Shown: in pieces, positions 48,859-58,342 of the stretch
Layout of the letters: each line of letters opens with the position of its first letter
Numbering within the stretch: the stretch's first letter is position 1
Origin: Chlamydiia bacterium
GTDB taxonomy: Bacteria; Chlamydiota; Chlamydiia; Chlamydiales; Simkaniaceae
Assembly (NCBI GenBank): GCA_022601645.1
Contig: JAJACH010000002.1
Coordinates: 1 to 64,000 of the forward strand
Length of the DNA: 64,000 nucleotides
Direction: 5' to 3'
Notes under the pieces: model-generated
What the model was told of the DNA's origin: nothing
Databases searched by the model: none
The model's input: the letters and a program-made list of their open reading frames with translations, nothing else
Made by a program: the position numbers and the translations under genes

Positions 48859-50885
48859 CGTTTAAAGCGTAACATCCGCATTCCATTAAATACAACGACA
48901 AGTGATGCACCGGTATCTGCAGCGATCGCCATCCACAAGGTTGCGAGTTTTAAAAGGGCTAAAATTAAGAAGATGGCTTTGACAATTAAGGAAAATGAAA
49001 TATTTTGCTTTATCAAGCGCATGGTGCGTTTTGAGTGGCGGAGCAGGGAAGGGATGCGCTCTAAATTATCCGTCATCAAAGCGATATCTGACGTTTCAAT
49101 GGCGATATCCGTTCCACCGGCCCCCATCGAAATCCCCAAGGAGGAGGCTGCCATGGCAGGGGCATCGTTAATCCCGTCACCTACCATTGCAATATGGCCG
49201 TAGGTATTTTCCAGCTCGTGAACCTTACCCACTTTCTGTTCAGGCAAAAGAGTTGCATGGACTTCATCAATCCCAATGGACTTGGCTACATTATTTGCTG
49301 CGCCTTGATTATCTCCAGTGAGCATGACTGTACGTACGCCTAATTTTTTCAGCTGCCCCATAACGTCTTGAGCATTTTCTCTCGGCTGATCATTGAACAC
49401 AAATAGAGCAAGCGTTGAATCTTCTTCACTTAAGACACTAATCGTATTCCCCTCTTCTTCGAGTTTTGCAAGCTGTTCTAAGACTTCTTCAGAAAGGACA
49501 CCTCGATCTAAAGCGTGTTTTTTCGAGCCTAGATAGTAAAACGTGTCGTCTATTTTCCCTCTAACAGCATGTCCTCGTACTTCTGTAAACGTAGAACTTT
49601 CGACGAGTGAAATTTGTTCTTCCTCTCCTAAAACGCAAATCGCATGGCTTAATGGGTGATTGCTTTTAGAAGCCAAGGACATTGCCAACTTTAATACCTC
49701 ATCGCGTGTGGTACCGAAGGGAATAATAGCCGTTACAACCGGTTTCCCCTCTGTTAAGGTTCCTGTTTTATCAAAGGCTATCGTTTTTAAAGAGGCGGGA
49801 ATTTCCATAAAAATCCCCCCTTTAATCAGTATTCCGTTGCGCGCTGCTGAAGAGAGCCCACTAACGAGTGTAACAGGAGTCGAAATCACAAGAGCGCATG
49901 GGCATGCGATGACCAAGATAACCAAAGCCTCATAAAACCACTGTAGCCAGTTCCCTCGAAATAAAGGCGGTACAACAGCGATTAAAATCGCCACAATGAT
50001 CATAGCTGGGGTATAAACATGGGCAAATTTCTCAACCCACTGACGGATTAGAGCTCGACGTGACTGTGCTTGACCCACCATCTGGATGATACGTGCAAGC
50101 GTTGAATCGCTAGCAACTTTTGTCGTCTGAATGATCAAGGCTCCACTTTCATTGATTGTTCCTGCAAACACCTCATCTCCAACCTCTTTATCTACTGGGG
50201 TAGATTCTCCTGTGATCGGCGCTTGGTTGATGCTTGTTGATCCCTCTACGATCACGCCATCTATGGGGATTTTATCCCCTGGCTTTACAACAACTCGAGT
50301 CCCTATTTCGACCACATCAACCGGAACTTCCTCTCCGGTTTCTAAAATGGCCGCACTCGGAGCGAGATCTAAGAGTTTTTGGATCGCTTTTTTTGCTTTC
50401 TCAGCGCTCCAGTCCTCGAGAATATGCGCGACAATGTAGAGGAAAATTACAATTGATCCCTCGAAATGCTGGCCAATTGCAACAGCCCCAGAAACGGCAA
50501 CTAGCATGAGGACATTGATATCAATGCGCTTATTTTTTAATGAGTGAACTACTTTTGGAACAACATGAAGACAACCGAGAATGATCGCTAGAATATACAC
50601 CTTAAATAGGATAAAGACTAAAGATCCAAGAGCAATGCCAATTGTGGCAAATCTCTCCATAAAATCCGCTTTGTCGTCTCCAACCTGTCCCCCAACACGC
50701 GCTTTCACTCCTTTCTCTAGTAAAGTCGTGACAATGACACTCTCATCAATATTTGGATCGTTGATAAAAATGATTTTGCCGACGATATCGATCGTGTAGT
50801 GCGGAGTAAATTTAGATAACGTCTGCTGGAGAAGGGGGATTTCACTACTACAGAGGTGACCGCGGATTTTAATGACTTTCTTCAT
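48855..50885 (-). CDS. heavy-metal translocating P1B-type ATPase (676 aa)
   Basis: Exports or imports a soft metal cation. Core motifs: GDKIPIDGVIVEGSTSINQAPITGES (TGES), VIACPCALVISTPVTLVSG (CPC, as in Zn/Cd/Pb pumps), IAFDKTGTLTEGKPVV (phosphorylated Asp), SNHPLSHAI (HP motif) and AMVGDGINDAPAMAASSLGI. The C-terminal helix has D-x-G-A-S (AADTGASLVVVFNGMRML), matching the ZntA/CadA subgroup. The N-terminal 65 residues have an HMA-like fold (KKVIKIRGHLCSSEIPLLQQTL) but no CxxC, only one Cys. Position next to the rodA/birA group in Chlamydia is recalled for a similar ATPase. Confidence 0.92.
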   Translation of the reverse strand: MKKVIKIRGHLCSSEIPLLQQTLSKFTPHYTIDIVGKIIFINDPNIDESVIVTTLLEKGVKARVGGQVGDDKADFMERFATIGIALGSLVFILFKVYILAIILGCLHVVPKVVHSLKNKRIDINVLMLVAVSGAVAIGQHFEGSIVIFLYIVAHILEDWSAEKAKKAIQKLLDLAPSAAILETGEEVPVDVVEIGTRVVVKPGDKIPIDGVIVEGSTSINQAPITGESTPVDKEVGDEVFAGTINESGALIIQTTKVASDSTLARIIQMVGQAQSRRALIRQWVEKFAHVYTPAMIIVAILIAVVPPLFRGNWLQWFYEALVILVIACPCALVISTPVTLVSGLSSAARNGILIKGGIFMEIPASLKTIAFDKTGTLTEGKPVVTAIIPFGTTRDEVLKLAMSLASKSNHPLSHAICVLGEEEQISLVESSTFTEVRGHAVRGKIDDTFYYLGSKKHALDRGVLSEEVLEQLAKLEEEGNTISVLSEEDSTLALFVFNDQPRENAQDVMGQLKKLGVRTVMLTGDNQGAANNVAKSIGIDEVHATLLPEQKVGKVHELENTYGHIAMVGDGINDAPAMAASSLGISMGAGGTDIAIETSDIALMTDNLERIPSLLRHSKRTMRLIKQNISFSLIVKAIFLILALLKLATLWMAIAADTGASLVVVFNGMRMLRFKR

Positions 50886-50931
50886 AATTCACCTTATTGC
50901 ATTTTCTCCCATTTTTTGTTACCATGACAGT

Positions 50932-51969
50932 GTGAAAAATCTAATAATTCGCATTTTAACAAAACTTTTTGGGAAAGAGCGCTATTTTACCGAATCTCCC
51001 GAGAGGATTTTGATTGTCTCAACAACCGGATTTGGGGATAGTTTGTGGGCAACGCCTGCAATTCGAGCGTTAAATGCACGCTATTTAGCCGTTCTAACAA
51101 GTCCTATTGGAGCAAAGCTCTTTGCAAAGAACCCCCACATTAATGAGATTTTTGTCTGTCCGAACAATGCCATCCGTCGATTTTTTCCCCTCCTCAAAGC
51201 GCTAAAGCAAAAGAAATTTGATACCATTTACCTCTTTCACGCCTCACAACGTCCTATTTTCCCTCTGATCTCGCTACTCGGTGCCAGCCGCCTTATCGGC
51301 AACCAAGGGATGAATAAAGGGCTCGACTCGCTTTTCACCACCCTAAAACCCGTCCAAAATATCCATGAGATTCACCGCCGGCTTGACTTAATTGGTGAAA
51401 ATGATGCCGATCCTAAATTAGAGGTGTTCTTTGCCCCCTCACAAATATCGTCAAAGCAAACGGTTTGTCTACATCCAGGTGCCAAAGATCCATTTAAGTT
51501 TTGGCCAAAAGAGCACTTCATAACTCTTGGAAGAAGAATCCAAAACGAACTTGGTCTCGATGTGCTAGTGTCTGGGACACCTGGTGAAAAAGAACTTGTT
51601 GAGTCAATTTGCAAAGAGATTCCAGATGCCAGACCACTTATTGCCCCTCTTGAGGAATTTACCGAGGCGCTTATCTCGACCAAAGCCTTTGTGACAAATG
51701 ACACAGGCCCAATGCATCTCGCTTTTGCTCTTGATGTCAAAACGCTTGCCATTTTTGGACCAACAGACCCTAAACTCTGCGGCCCAATCAAGGCTAACGC
51801 CACCGTGCTTTCGGTCAATCCGACCTGTACCCCCTGCTTAAAAAAACGATGCAGCTCACCTATCTGCATGTATCAAATTGGAGTTGATCAAGTATGGTCT
51901 TCATTATTATCCTTAATTGGAACGGAAAAAAAGACACCCTCGCCTGCCTTAACTCCCTTAAGCACCTAA
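50932..51969 (+). CDS. GT9-family heptosyltransferase-like protein (345 aa)
   Basis: ADP-heptose:LPS heptosyltransferase type. RILIVSTTGFGDSLWATPAIRALN is the N-terminal GT9 block; CLHPGAKDPFKFWPKEHFITLG and FVTNDTGPMHLAFALDVKTLAIFGPTDP (D-T-G-P-x-H nucleotide-sugar site; split here) are diagnostic. The GTG at 50932 is preferred: a longer in-frame ATG at 50872 would lie inside the ATPase gene. C-terminal cysteines (CTPCLKKRCSSPICM) are as in many heptosyltransferases. Together with gmhA it suggests a heptose-containing LPS core. It overlaps the next gene by 76 bases. Confidence 0.87.
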   Translation: MKNLIIRILTKLFGKERYFTESPERILIVSTTGFGDSLWATPAIRALNARYLAVLTSPIGAKLFAKNPHINEIFVCPNNAIRRFFPLLKALKQKKFDTIYLFHASQRPIFPLISLLGASRLIGNQGMNKGLDSLFTTLKPVQNIHEIHRRLDLIGENDADPKLEVFFAPSQISSKQTVCLHPGAKDPFKFWPKEHFITLGRRIQNELGLDVLVSGTPGEKELVESICKEIPDARPLIAPLEEFTEALISTKAFVTNDTGPMHLAFALDVKTLAIFGPTDPKLCGPIKANATVLSVNPTCTPCLKKRCSSPICMYQIGVDQVWSSLLSLIGTEKKTPSPALTPLST

Positions 51970-52796
51970 AAACAGCATGCAAAACCATTGTTGTGGATAA
52001 TGGGTCAACTGACGATTCCGTCGCAGCAATACGAAAAAGTGATAGCACCCTCCAGATCATTGAAACAGGTGAAAATCTTGGCTTTGCTGAAGGCAATAAT
52101 GTGGGAATCAAGGCAGCGCTTGAACAAGGAGCAAGCCATCTCCTCTTACTTAACAATGATACACTCGTTGATCCCGATTTAATCGAAGCTTTTTTAGAGC
52201 AAAATGACCCGATTATGGGCGGAAAAATCTACTTAGAGAGTGATCGAAAACGGCTAGATCACATTGGGGGCATCTGGCAGCCTAAAAAAGCGGGATTTAA
52301 CCTCATTGGCGCCCGTGCTCTCGATGAAGGTCAGTTTGAAAAGCCGATGGATCTTGACTACGCTTGCGGTGCTTGTCTTTTCTTTCAAAGAGAGGTACTT
52401 GAAACAGTTGGCTTGTTAGAGAAAAAGTTCTTTCTATTTTGGGAAGAGAGCGATTTATGCTTCCGCGCAAAAAAAATGGGCTACACAACAACGTTTTGCC
52501 CAAAAGCAAAAATCTATCACAAAGTTTCCGCATCCTTTTCTGGAAAAGCGCATACGCACTACTTTTTTTGGAGAAATCGGTGGCTTTTTGTCGAGCGCAA
52601 CTTCTCAGGGGACGTGCGAAAAAAGGCGAAACGTCAAATTGGACGCGAACTTTTGCATATCGGAAAACTTTATCTCATAAAATCTCTCCTACGTCGGAGC
52701 GATAAAAATCTCAAAGAATACCGCTCAGCCCTACTTGGGAGCTATCATTACTTCAGGAAACGTTTTGGAAATGCGCCTCCACAAGTATTTAAATAA
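51894..52796 (+). CDS. GT2-family glycosyltransferase (300 aa)
   Basis: Rhamnosyltransferase-like GT-A enzyme. VFIIILNWNGKKDTLACLNSL, TIVVDNGSTDDS, GFAEGNNVGIKAAL, LLLLNNDTLVDPDLIEAFL (NxD motif) and CGACLFFQREVLETVGLLEKKFFLFWEESDLCFR (split; ED motif) are canonical. C-terminal amphipathic basic helices likely bind the membrane. Probably acts on LPS or a surface glycan together with the GT9 enzyme whose 3' end it overlaps. Confidence 0.9.
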   Translation: MVFIIILNWNGKKDTLACLNSLKHLKTACKTIVVDNGSTDDSVAAIRKSDSTLQIIETGENLGFAEGNNVGIKAALEQGASHLLLLNNDTLVDPDLIEAFLEQNDPIMGGKIYLESDRKRLDHIGGIWQPKKAGFNLIGARALDEGQFEKPMDLDYACGACLFFQREVLETVGLLEKKFFLFWEESDLCFRAKKMGYTTTFCPKAKIYHKVSASFSGKAHTHYFFWRNRWLFVERNFSGDVRKKAKRQIGRELLHIGKLYLIKSLLRRSDKNLKEYRSALLGSYHYFRKRFGNAPPQVFK

Positions 52797-52860
52797 ATGT
52801 TTTTTCTCTTTCCAAAGTGGGTATAAATGGTATAAAAGATGTCAAAAAGGAGAATTTTTT

Positions 52861-53760
52861 ATGTTACGCCGCTCTCTCCTCATGTTGTTTGGCTTGAGTT
52901 TACTTTTCTTAACTGGTTGTGAAACCACAACAGAAGTTGTGAGCAACATCGATGAAAAAGAAGCCAATGTCATTATCGTGCTTCTTGAAAGTAAAGGAAT
53001 CTCAGCCACAAAAGTCAAAGCAGCAAGCGGCCCAGGTGCTGGTGACTCTATTGCAAAATACACCATTATGGTTCCTGAATCGAACACCATTGATGCCATC
53101 GCCTACTTAAACCAGAGCGGTTTCCCAAAAAAGAAAGCCCCCTCTCTCCTCGATTTATTCTCAAGCTCAGGACTTGTCACCTCGAACAAAGAAGAAACGA
53201 TCCGCTATCAAGCCGGTTTAACAGAAGAAATTAATGGAATGATCCTGATGATTGACGGTGTCATTGATAGTAAAGTTCAGCTTTCATTCCCCCCTCAAGA
53301 CGCAACCCCAGGTGTGGCTAATCAAGAAAAAGAATCCATTACTGCCGCCGTCTACGTTAAACACCAGGGCGTCATTGATGACCCAAACACCCACCTAGTG
53401 AACAAAATTAAGCGCCTTGTCGCAGGAAGTATCGCAGGACTTGATGTAAATGACGTCACTGTAGTTTCTGATCGCTCACGCTTTACAGACATTACGGTCA
53501 ATGACATGGGTGAAAGCCTTTCAGGAAGCCCAAGCGATTACGTCAGCATTTGGTCAATTGTAATGAGTAAAGGATCGACTGGCAAATTCCGTTTGTTATT
53601 CTTTTTCCTTACAACGCTCATGATTATTTTTGCCCTCTTACTAGCTTGGATCGTGTGGAAATTTTATCCACTGATCAAAAAGCGTAAGATGAAAGAACTG
53701 TTTAATGCCAAACCCATTACCGGTGAAGTAAACACCGAAAATCCGAATGAAACTGTATGA
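52861..53760 (+). CDS. sctJ: type III secretion inner-ring lipoprotein SctJ (299 aa)
   Basis: Inner-membrane ring component (YscJ/PrgK/CdsJ). Signal MLRRSLLMLFGLSLLFLTGC with lipobox LTGC; then VVSNIDEKEANVIIVLLESKGISATK, MVPESNTIDAIAYLNQSGFP and RYQAGLTEEINGMILMIDGVIDSKVQLSFP, typical YscJ motifs. A C-terminal membrane segment (LLFFFLTTLMIIFALLLAWIVW) precedes a basic tail. AAGGAGA lies before the ATG at 52861; in-frame sequence further upstream overlaps the GT2 gene and is rejected. First gene of the sctJ-sctT run, with 4-base overlaps onward. Confidence 0.95.
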   Translation: MLRRSLLMLFGLSLLFLTGCETTTEVVSNIDEKEANVIIVLLESKGISATKVKAASGPGAGDSIAKYTIMVPESNTIDAIAYLNQSGFPKKKAPSLLDLFSSSGLVTSNKEETIRYQAGLTEEINGMILMIDGVIDSKVQLSFPPQDATPGVANQEKESITAAVYVKHQGVIDDPNTHLVNKIKRLVAGSIAGLDVNDVTVVSDRSRFTDITVNDMGESLSGSPSDYVSIWSIVMSKGSTGKFRLLFFFLTTLMIIFALLLAWIVWKFYPLIKKRKMKELFNAKPITGEVNTENPNETV

Positions 53761-54602
53761 AATTAGGCCAACTCATTGCTCTTTCATCACTTTTAGCCAG
53801 AGCCTCCAGTGAAAAGGGGCTCTCGAGCTATCTCTCTGAAAAGTATTTGGAGAAATTAGCCGAGCTCCCTAAAGCGCATGAAGGACATATCCCAAGCGAT
53901 GAAGAGCAACTTTTTTCTATCCATTATTCTTGGTTTATTCCCTTGATCGAAACGTATAGCGATACAGATAAAGTCGCGATCTTATCCGTCTTATCTGATA
54001 AGCAGTTTTCAAAACTCTCGTCCCATTTTTTAACAGGAGAAAAGCGGTGTCAATTTAAAACACTCGGAGTGCGTTATCTTAGACAAACACTTTTTAAACT
54101 CCTGACCTACGAACAAAAAGAATTTGTTCCAATCGCCTTTTTGCCTGAAAATTCGTTTAATGCCCTACTCAAACTCTCAAAACCCGAACTGACAACCCTT
54201 ATCGATTACTTAGGCTTAAGAGATCTCTCAACAGAATTCAAACAGATCGTAAAAGCCTCGCAAATCAAAGAAATACATAAAGCACTTAGTACCGAGCAAA
54301 AAAACTACTTGAAAGAAGTTTTAAAAAGCGGTGAAAGCGTCAAGTTTTCCTCTCTAAAACTCGACCAATGGAACGGAACTGAGGAAATGCTGAAAAAAGT
54401 CCTGCATCAGCGCGGATTAAACCGCCTAGGAAAAGCACTTTTTGGGTGCCATCCTTCCCTTTTTTGGCACATTTGTCATAGACTGGATGTTGGGCGCGCG
54501 CATGTGCTTAGAAAATTGATGAGTCACACAAGTGATGAAGTTCAATCTGTCTTAGAAACACAAGTCATGGATTTGATTCACAAACTGCAAGGAGCCTCAT
54601 GA
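53757..54602 (+). CDS. putative type III secretion accessory protein, SctK-like position (281 aa)
   Basis: Sequence not strongly diagnostic; placement between sctJ and sctL with 4-base overlaps on each side is where the sorting-platform protein SctK lies, and where Chlamydia has the gene between cdsJ and cdsL. The protein is helical and soluble (LSDKQFSKLSSHFLTGEKRCQF, LLKLSKPELTTLIDYLGL, GCHPSLFWHICHRLDVGRAHVL), fitting a cytoplasmic sorting-platform component. Confidence 0.65.
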   Translation: MKLGQLIALSSLLARASSEKGLSSYLSEKYLEKLAELPKAHEGHIPSDEEQLFSIHYSWFIPLIETYSDTDKVAILSVLSDKQFSKLSSHFLTGEKRCQFKTLGVRYLRQTLFKLLTYEQKEFVPIAFLPENSFNALLKLSKPELTTLIDYLGLRDLSTEFKQIVKASQIKEIHKALSTEQKNYLKEVLKSGESVKFSSLKLDQWNGTEEMLKKVLHQRGLNRLGKALFGCHPSLFWHICHRLDVGRAHVLRKLMSHTSDEVQSVLETQVMDLIHKLQGAS

Positions 54603-55219
54603 CGTATTTTACACTTTTTGATGGAACTCAAATCAAAAAGGGCGAGGAGGGTAAAATCATCCCCTCTGAAGAATTTGCCACGCTCATGGATGCCAAAGAG
54701 GTTCTTGAAAAAGCCAAAGATGATGTGCAAAAACTCAAAGCCAAGTACAAAAAACAGGCTGAAGAGGAAAAAGCGATTGCTAAAGACGAAGGACATCAAG
54801 AAGGCCTCCTCGAACTGAACAAACACATTATTTGGTTTGAACAACAAACAAGAGAAATGCAAGCAGCGCTGCAATCTAAAGTTCTTCCTCTAGCCCTTCA
54901 AGCAGCAAAAAAAATAGTTGGGGATAATCTTAGACTCAATCCTGAAGTCATTGTCGATATTGTGATGCAAACACTTAAACCTGTGATTCAAAATACAGAG
55001 ATTAAACTCTTAGTGAGCAAAGAAGACAAAGACCTGATCGAAGACAACAAAGACAAAATACGATCGATGTTAGAACGTGTCCAAACTTTCACCATTGAAG
55101 AGAGAAGTGATATTACACAGGGCAGCTGCATGATCGAAACCGAAACAGGAATTATAAACGCCACATTAGAAAATCAATGGAGGGCTCTAGAAGCTGCCTT
55201 TGAGGCATTCATGAGATGA
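54599..55219 (+). CDS. sctL: type III secretion stator protein SctL (206 aa)
   Basis: FliH/YscL family regulator of the SctN ATPase. A charged coiled-coil stretch (AKEVLEKAKDDVQKLKAKYKKQAEEEKA and following) precedes the C-terminal domain ALQAAKKIVGDNLRLNPEVIVDIVMQTLKP, RVQTFTIEERSDITQGSCMIETETGIINATLE (split), matching the E-set of YscL/V-ATPase stalk proteins. Overlaps sctK-like and sctR by 4 bases each. Confidence 0.9.
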   Translation: MTYFTLFDGTQIKKGEEGKIIPSEEFATLMDAKEVLEKAKDDVQKLKAKYKKQAEEEKAIAKDEGHQEGLLELNKHIIWFEQQTREMQAALQSKVLPLALQAAKKIVGDNLRLNPEVIVDIVMQTLKPVIQNTEIKLLVSKEDKDLIEDNKDKIRSMLERVQTFTIEERSDITQGSCMIETETGIINATLENQWRALEAAFEAFMR

Positions 55220-56004
55220 TGTACCGTAAACCCCTTGTTCTCATTTTCTTCTTCCTTTGCCTTTTCATGGCACAATATGGCTTCGCAGCAGATGCTGCAG
55301 AGGCTGCCGGTTCCATGTTAGAAGGAGGTGAAGTTACCCAGCCAAATGTTCTCGTCGAGATGGCTGTTTTAGCAGGCGTTAGTTTACTCCCCTTCTTTGT
55401 GATTTTGCTGACCTCATTTTTGAAAATGGTTATTGTCCTTTCCCTCTTAAGAAATGCTCTTGGAGTCCAACAAGCACCGCCGAACCAAGCCATCAACGGC
55501 ATTGCCGTCATCATGGCCCTCTACGTCATGTTCCCAACTGGAGTGGCGATGTATGATGCAGCATCATCTTATATCCAAAAAGAATCCCCTGATGCCCTCT
55601 TTTCCAAAGAATCTGCGTATTTTCTTGTCGAAGTCATGGACCGCGCAAAAGAACCCTTAAGAGAATTTCTCCAGAAAAATACTCTACCGAGCCACGAGAA
55701 CCAGTTTTATCAACTCGCGCACAATAATATGCCAGAAGGTTACAAGGAAGGCCTGTCAAAAACAGACTTTTTCGTACTGATCCCTTCCTACATCACCTCA
55801 CAGATTAAAGGGGCTTTTGAAATCGGCGTTCTGATTTATTTGCCATTCTTTGTCATTGACCTTGTCACATCGAATATTCTGTTAGCAATGGGAATGATGA
55901 TGCTCTCGCCTCTTACCATTGCCCTGCCCCTCAAACTTCTCTTGGTTGTTATGGTCGACGGATGGACCGTAATTATCCGAGGCATAGTCCAGACATTCAG
56001 GTAA
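55216..56004 (+). CDS. sctR: type III secretion export apparatus protein SctR (262 aa)
   Basis: FliP/YscR family core of the export gate. VSLLPFFVILLTSFLKMVIVLSLLRNALGVQQAPPNQAINGIAVIMALYVMFP (split) and the C-terminal SQIKGAFEIGVLIYLPFFVIDLVTSNILLAMGMMMLSP region are highly characteristic. An N-terminal signal-like segment (VLIFFFLCLFMAQYGFAADA) is present as in other SctR/FliP proteins. Start could be 55216 or 55219 (ATGATG). Confidence 0.96.
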   Translation: MMYRKPLVLIFFFLCLFMAQYGFAADAAEAAGSMLEGGEVTQPNVLVEMAVLAGVSLLPFFVILLTSFLKMVIVLSLLRNALGVQQAPPNQAINGIAVIMALYVMFPTGVAMYDAASSYIQKESPDALFSKESAYFLVEVMDRAKEPLREFLQKNTLPSHENQFYQLAHNNMPEGYKEGLSKTDFFVLIPSYITSQIKGAFEIGVLIYLPFFVIDLVTSNILLAMGMMMLSPLTIALPLKLLLVVMVDGWTVIIRGIVQTFR

Positions 56005-56008
56005 TTAT

Positions 56009-56284
56009 ATGAGTTACGATGCACAAGTTTACCAACTTGCCTACCAAGCCCTTCTTCTCATACTCATTTTATCCGGTCCACCCATTCTTATTAGTATGAC
56101 ATTTGGTTTGATGGTTGCCATCTTCCAAGCCGCCACACAAATCCAAGAACAAACATTATCGTTTACAGTCAAGCTCTTAGCCGTTGTCTTAACACTCATT
56201 TTTATGGGAGGCTTACTCGCAAACCAAATCACCCAATTTACCAATTCAATTATTCTCAACTTTCATAAGTGGCACTCGTCGTGA
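56009..56284 (+). CDS. sctS: type III secretion export apparatus protein SctS (91 aa)
   Basis: FliQ/YscS family: two transmembrane helices, ALLLILILSGPPILISMTFGL and AVVLTLIFMGGLLANQITQF, with AIFQAATQIQEQTLSFTVKL between them, the hallmark loop. Four bases after sctR; its stop overlaps the sctT GTG. Confidence 0.96.
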   Translation: MSYDAQVYQLAYQALLLILILSGPPILISMTFGLMVAIFQAATQIQEQTLSFTVKLLAVVLTLIFMGGLLANQITQFTNSIILNFHKWHSS

Positions 56285-57117
56285 GTTACGTCGATTTATT
56301 CCGCAATTTATCCACAGTTGATCCCCTTGGGTTGATCACCTTATTCTTCCTAGGCTTTTTTCGCTTAGCCCCAATCATCAACCAAGCTCCATTCCTCGGC
56401 GCAAAAGTCGCCCCCGTTATTGTTAGAGCAGGCTTGATGATTGCCTTAAGTTTAGTTTATCTCCCTCTGATTGCCACCCATGCAACTCATACTTTAGGTT
56501 TTAACTGGGCTTTTATCGGCTACAGCATGAAAGAACTCGCTATTGGCCTGGTCATTGGTTACCTCATTTCAGTCCCCTTTCTCGTCATTGAATCATCAGG
56601 AATCATTATCGACTTTATGCGCGGTGCTTCAACACTCACCGCACAAGATCCCACAACGCAAATGCAATCATCTTCGATCGGTATCATGTTTAACTACGTT
56701 CTTATCTTTCTCTTTTTTCAAGTGAATGGCCCGTTTGTTTTTTTTGACGCAATGGCCAAATCATTTGAGTTTTTACCCGTTGACGGAGGGCTCTCTCCTT
56801 TATTGTTCAATATGCAAGCTCCAGTATGGCAATTGCTAACAAACGTATTAGCAAAAATACTAGCCTTAGCGTTGCAAATGGCCGCGCCTGCGATTGTTGC
56901 CGTCTTAATGGCTGAAATGTTTCTTGGAATCGCAAACCGTTTAGCACCTCAAGTCCAAATAGCTTTCTTAGGCATGGCTCTCAAGTCACTTTTGGGAATG
57001 GGTCTTCTTTGGGCAGGATGGTTTTTTATCTTAAGACAAGTCGGTGATTTTGCGCTTGATTGGATAAAAATCATGGAAAAAATCATCTATTCGATGTCTG
57101 CTTACAAAATTGGTTGA
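56281..57117 (+). CDS. sctT: type III secretion export apparatus protein SctT (278 aa)
   Basis: FliR/YscT family. FLGFFRLAPIINQAPFLGAKVAPVIVRAGLMIALSL (split), FVIESSGIIIDFMRGAS-like LVIESSGIIIDFMRGASTL, and MAEMFLGIANRLAPQVQIAFLGMALKSLLGM are diagnostic. Six hydrophobic segments. GTG at 56281 overlaps the sctS stop (GTGA); another in-frame GTG lies at 56269. Last T3SS gene of this block; sctU and sctV are not in the window. Confidence 0.95.
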   Translation: MSYVDLFRNLSTVDPLGLITLFFLGFFRLAPIINQAPFLGAKVAPVIVRAGLMIALSLVYLPLIATHATHTLGFNWAFIGYSMKELAIGLVIGYLISVPFLVIESSGIIIDFMRGASTLTAQDPTTQMQSSSIGIMFNYVLIFLFFQVNGPFVFFDAMAKSFEFLPVDGGLSPLLFNMQAPVWQLLTNVLAKILALALQMAAPAIVAVLMAEMFLGIANRLAPQVQIAFLGMALKSLLGMGLLWAGWFFILRQVGDFALDWIKIMEKIIYSMSAYKIG

Positions 57118-57142
57118 CACTAAAAACTTGAACAACTTACAT
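57114..57142 (+). promoter_or_regulatory. candidate promoter for the first MOMP-like gene
   Basis: TTGACA at 57114-57119 overlaps the sctT stop codon; TTACAT at 57137-57142 follows after 17 bases. The -10 match is weak. The ribosome site GATGGAGAAA lies before the ATG at 57193. Confidence 0.4.
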
Positions 57143-57192
57143 TTTGTGCTAAGCTAAGTTTAAATTTTTTAACTGATGGAGAAACCCGAACT

Positions 57193-58308
57193 ATGAAATT
57201 GCGTTTCAATACGTGGTTGCCGGTGGCAAGCTTTCTCGCTTTATCTGTATCGCTTGCAGCGTACAATGATAAAGACGACGCTCATGCTAAGTCAGCACCA
57301 CCTAAATTACAAAGTGACCTACCACAACGTGAAGTCACACCAAGTGCTGGCCCACGCGTCAACAACGGTTGGGATGTATTCATCTCTGCTGACTTTATTT
57401 ACTGGTCCCCTAGAATTGATGGACTCGGTTATGAATTAACTGGATTTGGTAACGGAACAGCTACCCCTAAAAAGGGCAGCGTTCATCACCCAAATTGGTC
57501 CTGGGAACCTGGTTTTAAAGTCGGTCTAGGCTTTGGTTTAGGCACAGATGGTTGGGACCTCCAAGGGCAATATGTTTGGATCCGCTCTAAAGATACTGAA
57601 AGCAAAGGCATCTCTACTGCTGGTCAATACCCAATGTGGAATATTGCCAACCAGTATAATAACCCACAATTCAACTCGAGTGGAGAAGCTCCCGTTAAAG
57701 CTGCTAAATGCCGTTGGGACTTCTACTGGAATGAAATTGACGCGAATCTCGGGCGCAACATGTATCTTAGTCAATACTTTGCTACACGTCCATTTGTTGG
57801 ACTTAAAGCAACTTGGACTGGTACATCATACAACTTAAGCTATACACGTCCTGCAGACACAGACAACGACTCTCAGATAGATGTTCGTGACCGCCTTAAC
57901 ATTGAGCAAAAGCAATGGGGCATTGGCGTAGAAGCCGGTTTTAATAACGCTTGGCACTTCACCAAAGAATTCAGCTTGTACTCAGATTTCTGTTTAACAG
58001 GCCTATACGGTAACTATAATGTACACCGTGTTGATACACGAACTCAGGTCCCTGAAGGTTCAAATACAACTTTCACCATCTTCAACTTCAAAAACAATGT
58101 GTATACCCTTAAGCCCCTCTTAGAAATGGCTATCGGTCTACGCTATGAAACATGGTTTGCTGATGATGAATATCACTTCCTCATCCAAGCCGGTTGGGAA
58201 GAGGTATTCCTCTATGACTACAACCAGCTGACAAAACTAACTGAAGAAAGTAACCATGGAGACCTCTCCATGCAAGGTTTAACCGTTAAAGTAAGATTCG
58301 ACTTCTAA
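57193..58308 (+). CDS. MOMP-like outer-membrane beta-barrel porin (371 aa)
   Basis: Signal peptide MKLRFNTWLPVASFLALSVSLAAYN. The mature protein has alternating amphipathic strands: GWDVFISADFIYWSPRIDGLGYEL, HPNWSWEPGFKVGLGFGLG, GWDLQGQYVWIRS, FLIQAGWEEVFLYDYNQL, and ends NHGDLSMQGLTVKVRFDF with a terminal Phe for BAM recognition. This pattern is that of Legionella-MOMP-like proteins, which are multiplied in environmental chlamydiae. Strongly related to 58974-60089 and more distantly to 60196-61026. Major porin role is inferred. Own promoter region and a good terminator downstream indicate a single-gene transcript. Confidence 0.88.
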   Translation: MKLRFNTWLPVASFLALSVSLAAYNDKDDAHAKSAPPKLQSDLPQREVTPSAGPRVNNGWDVFISADFIYWSPRIDGLGYELTGFGNGTATPKKGSVHHPNWSWEPGFKVGLGFGLGTDGWDLQGQYVWIRSKDTESKGISTAGQYPMWNIANQYNNPQFNSSGEAPVKAAKCRWDFYWNEIDANLGRNMYLSQYFATRPFVGLKATWTGTSYNLSYTRPADTDNDSQIDVRDRLNIEQKQWGIGVEAGFNNAWHFTKEFSLYSDFCLTGLYGNYNVHRVDTRTQVPEGSNTTFTIFNFKNNVYTLKPLLEMAIGLRYETWFADDEYHFLIQAGWEEVFLYDYNQLTKLTEESNHGDLSMQGLTVKVRFDF

Positions 58309-58342
58309 TCTAAGTCGACCTCTTTACTTTATAGGGTGTTTG

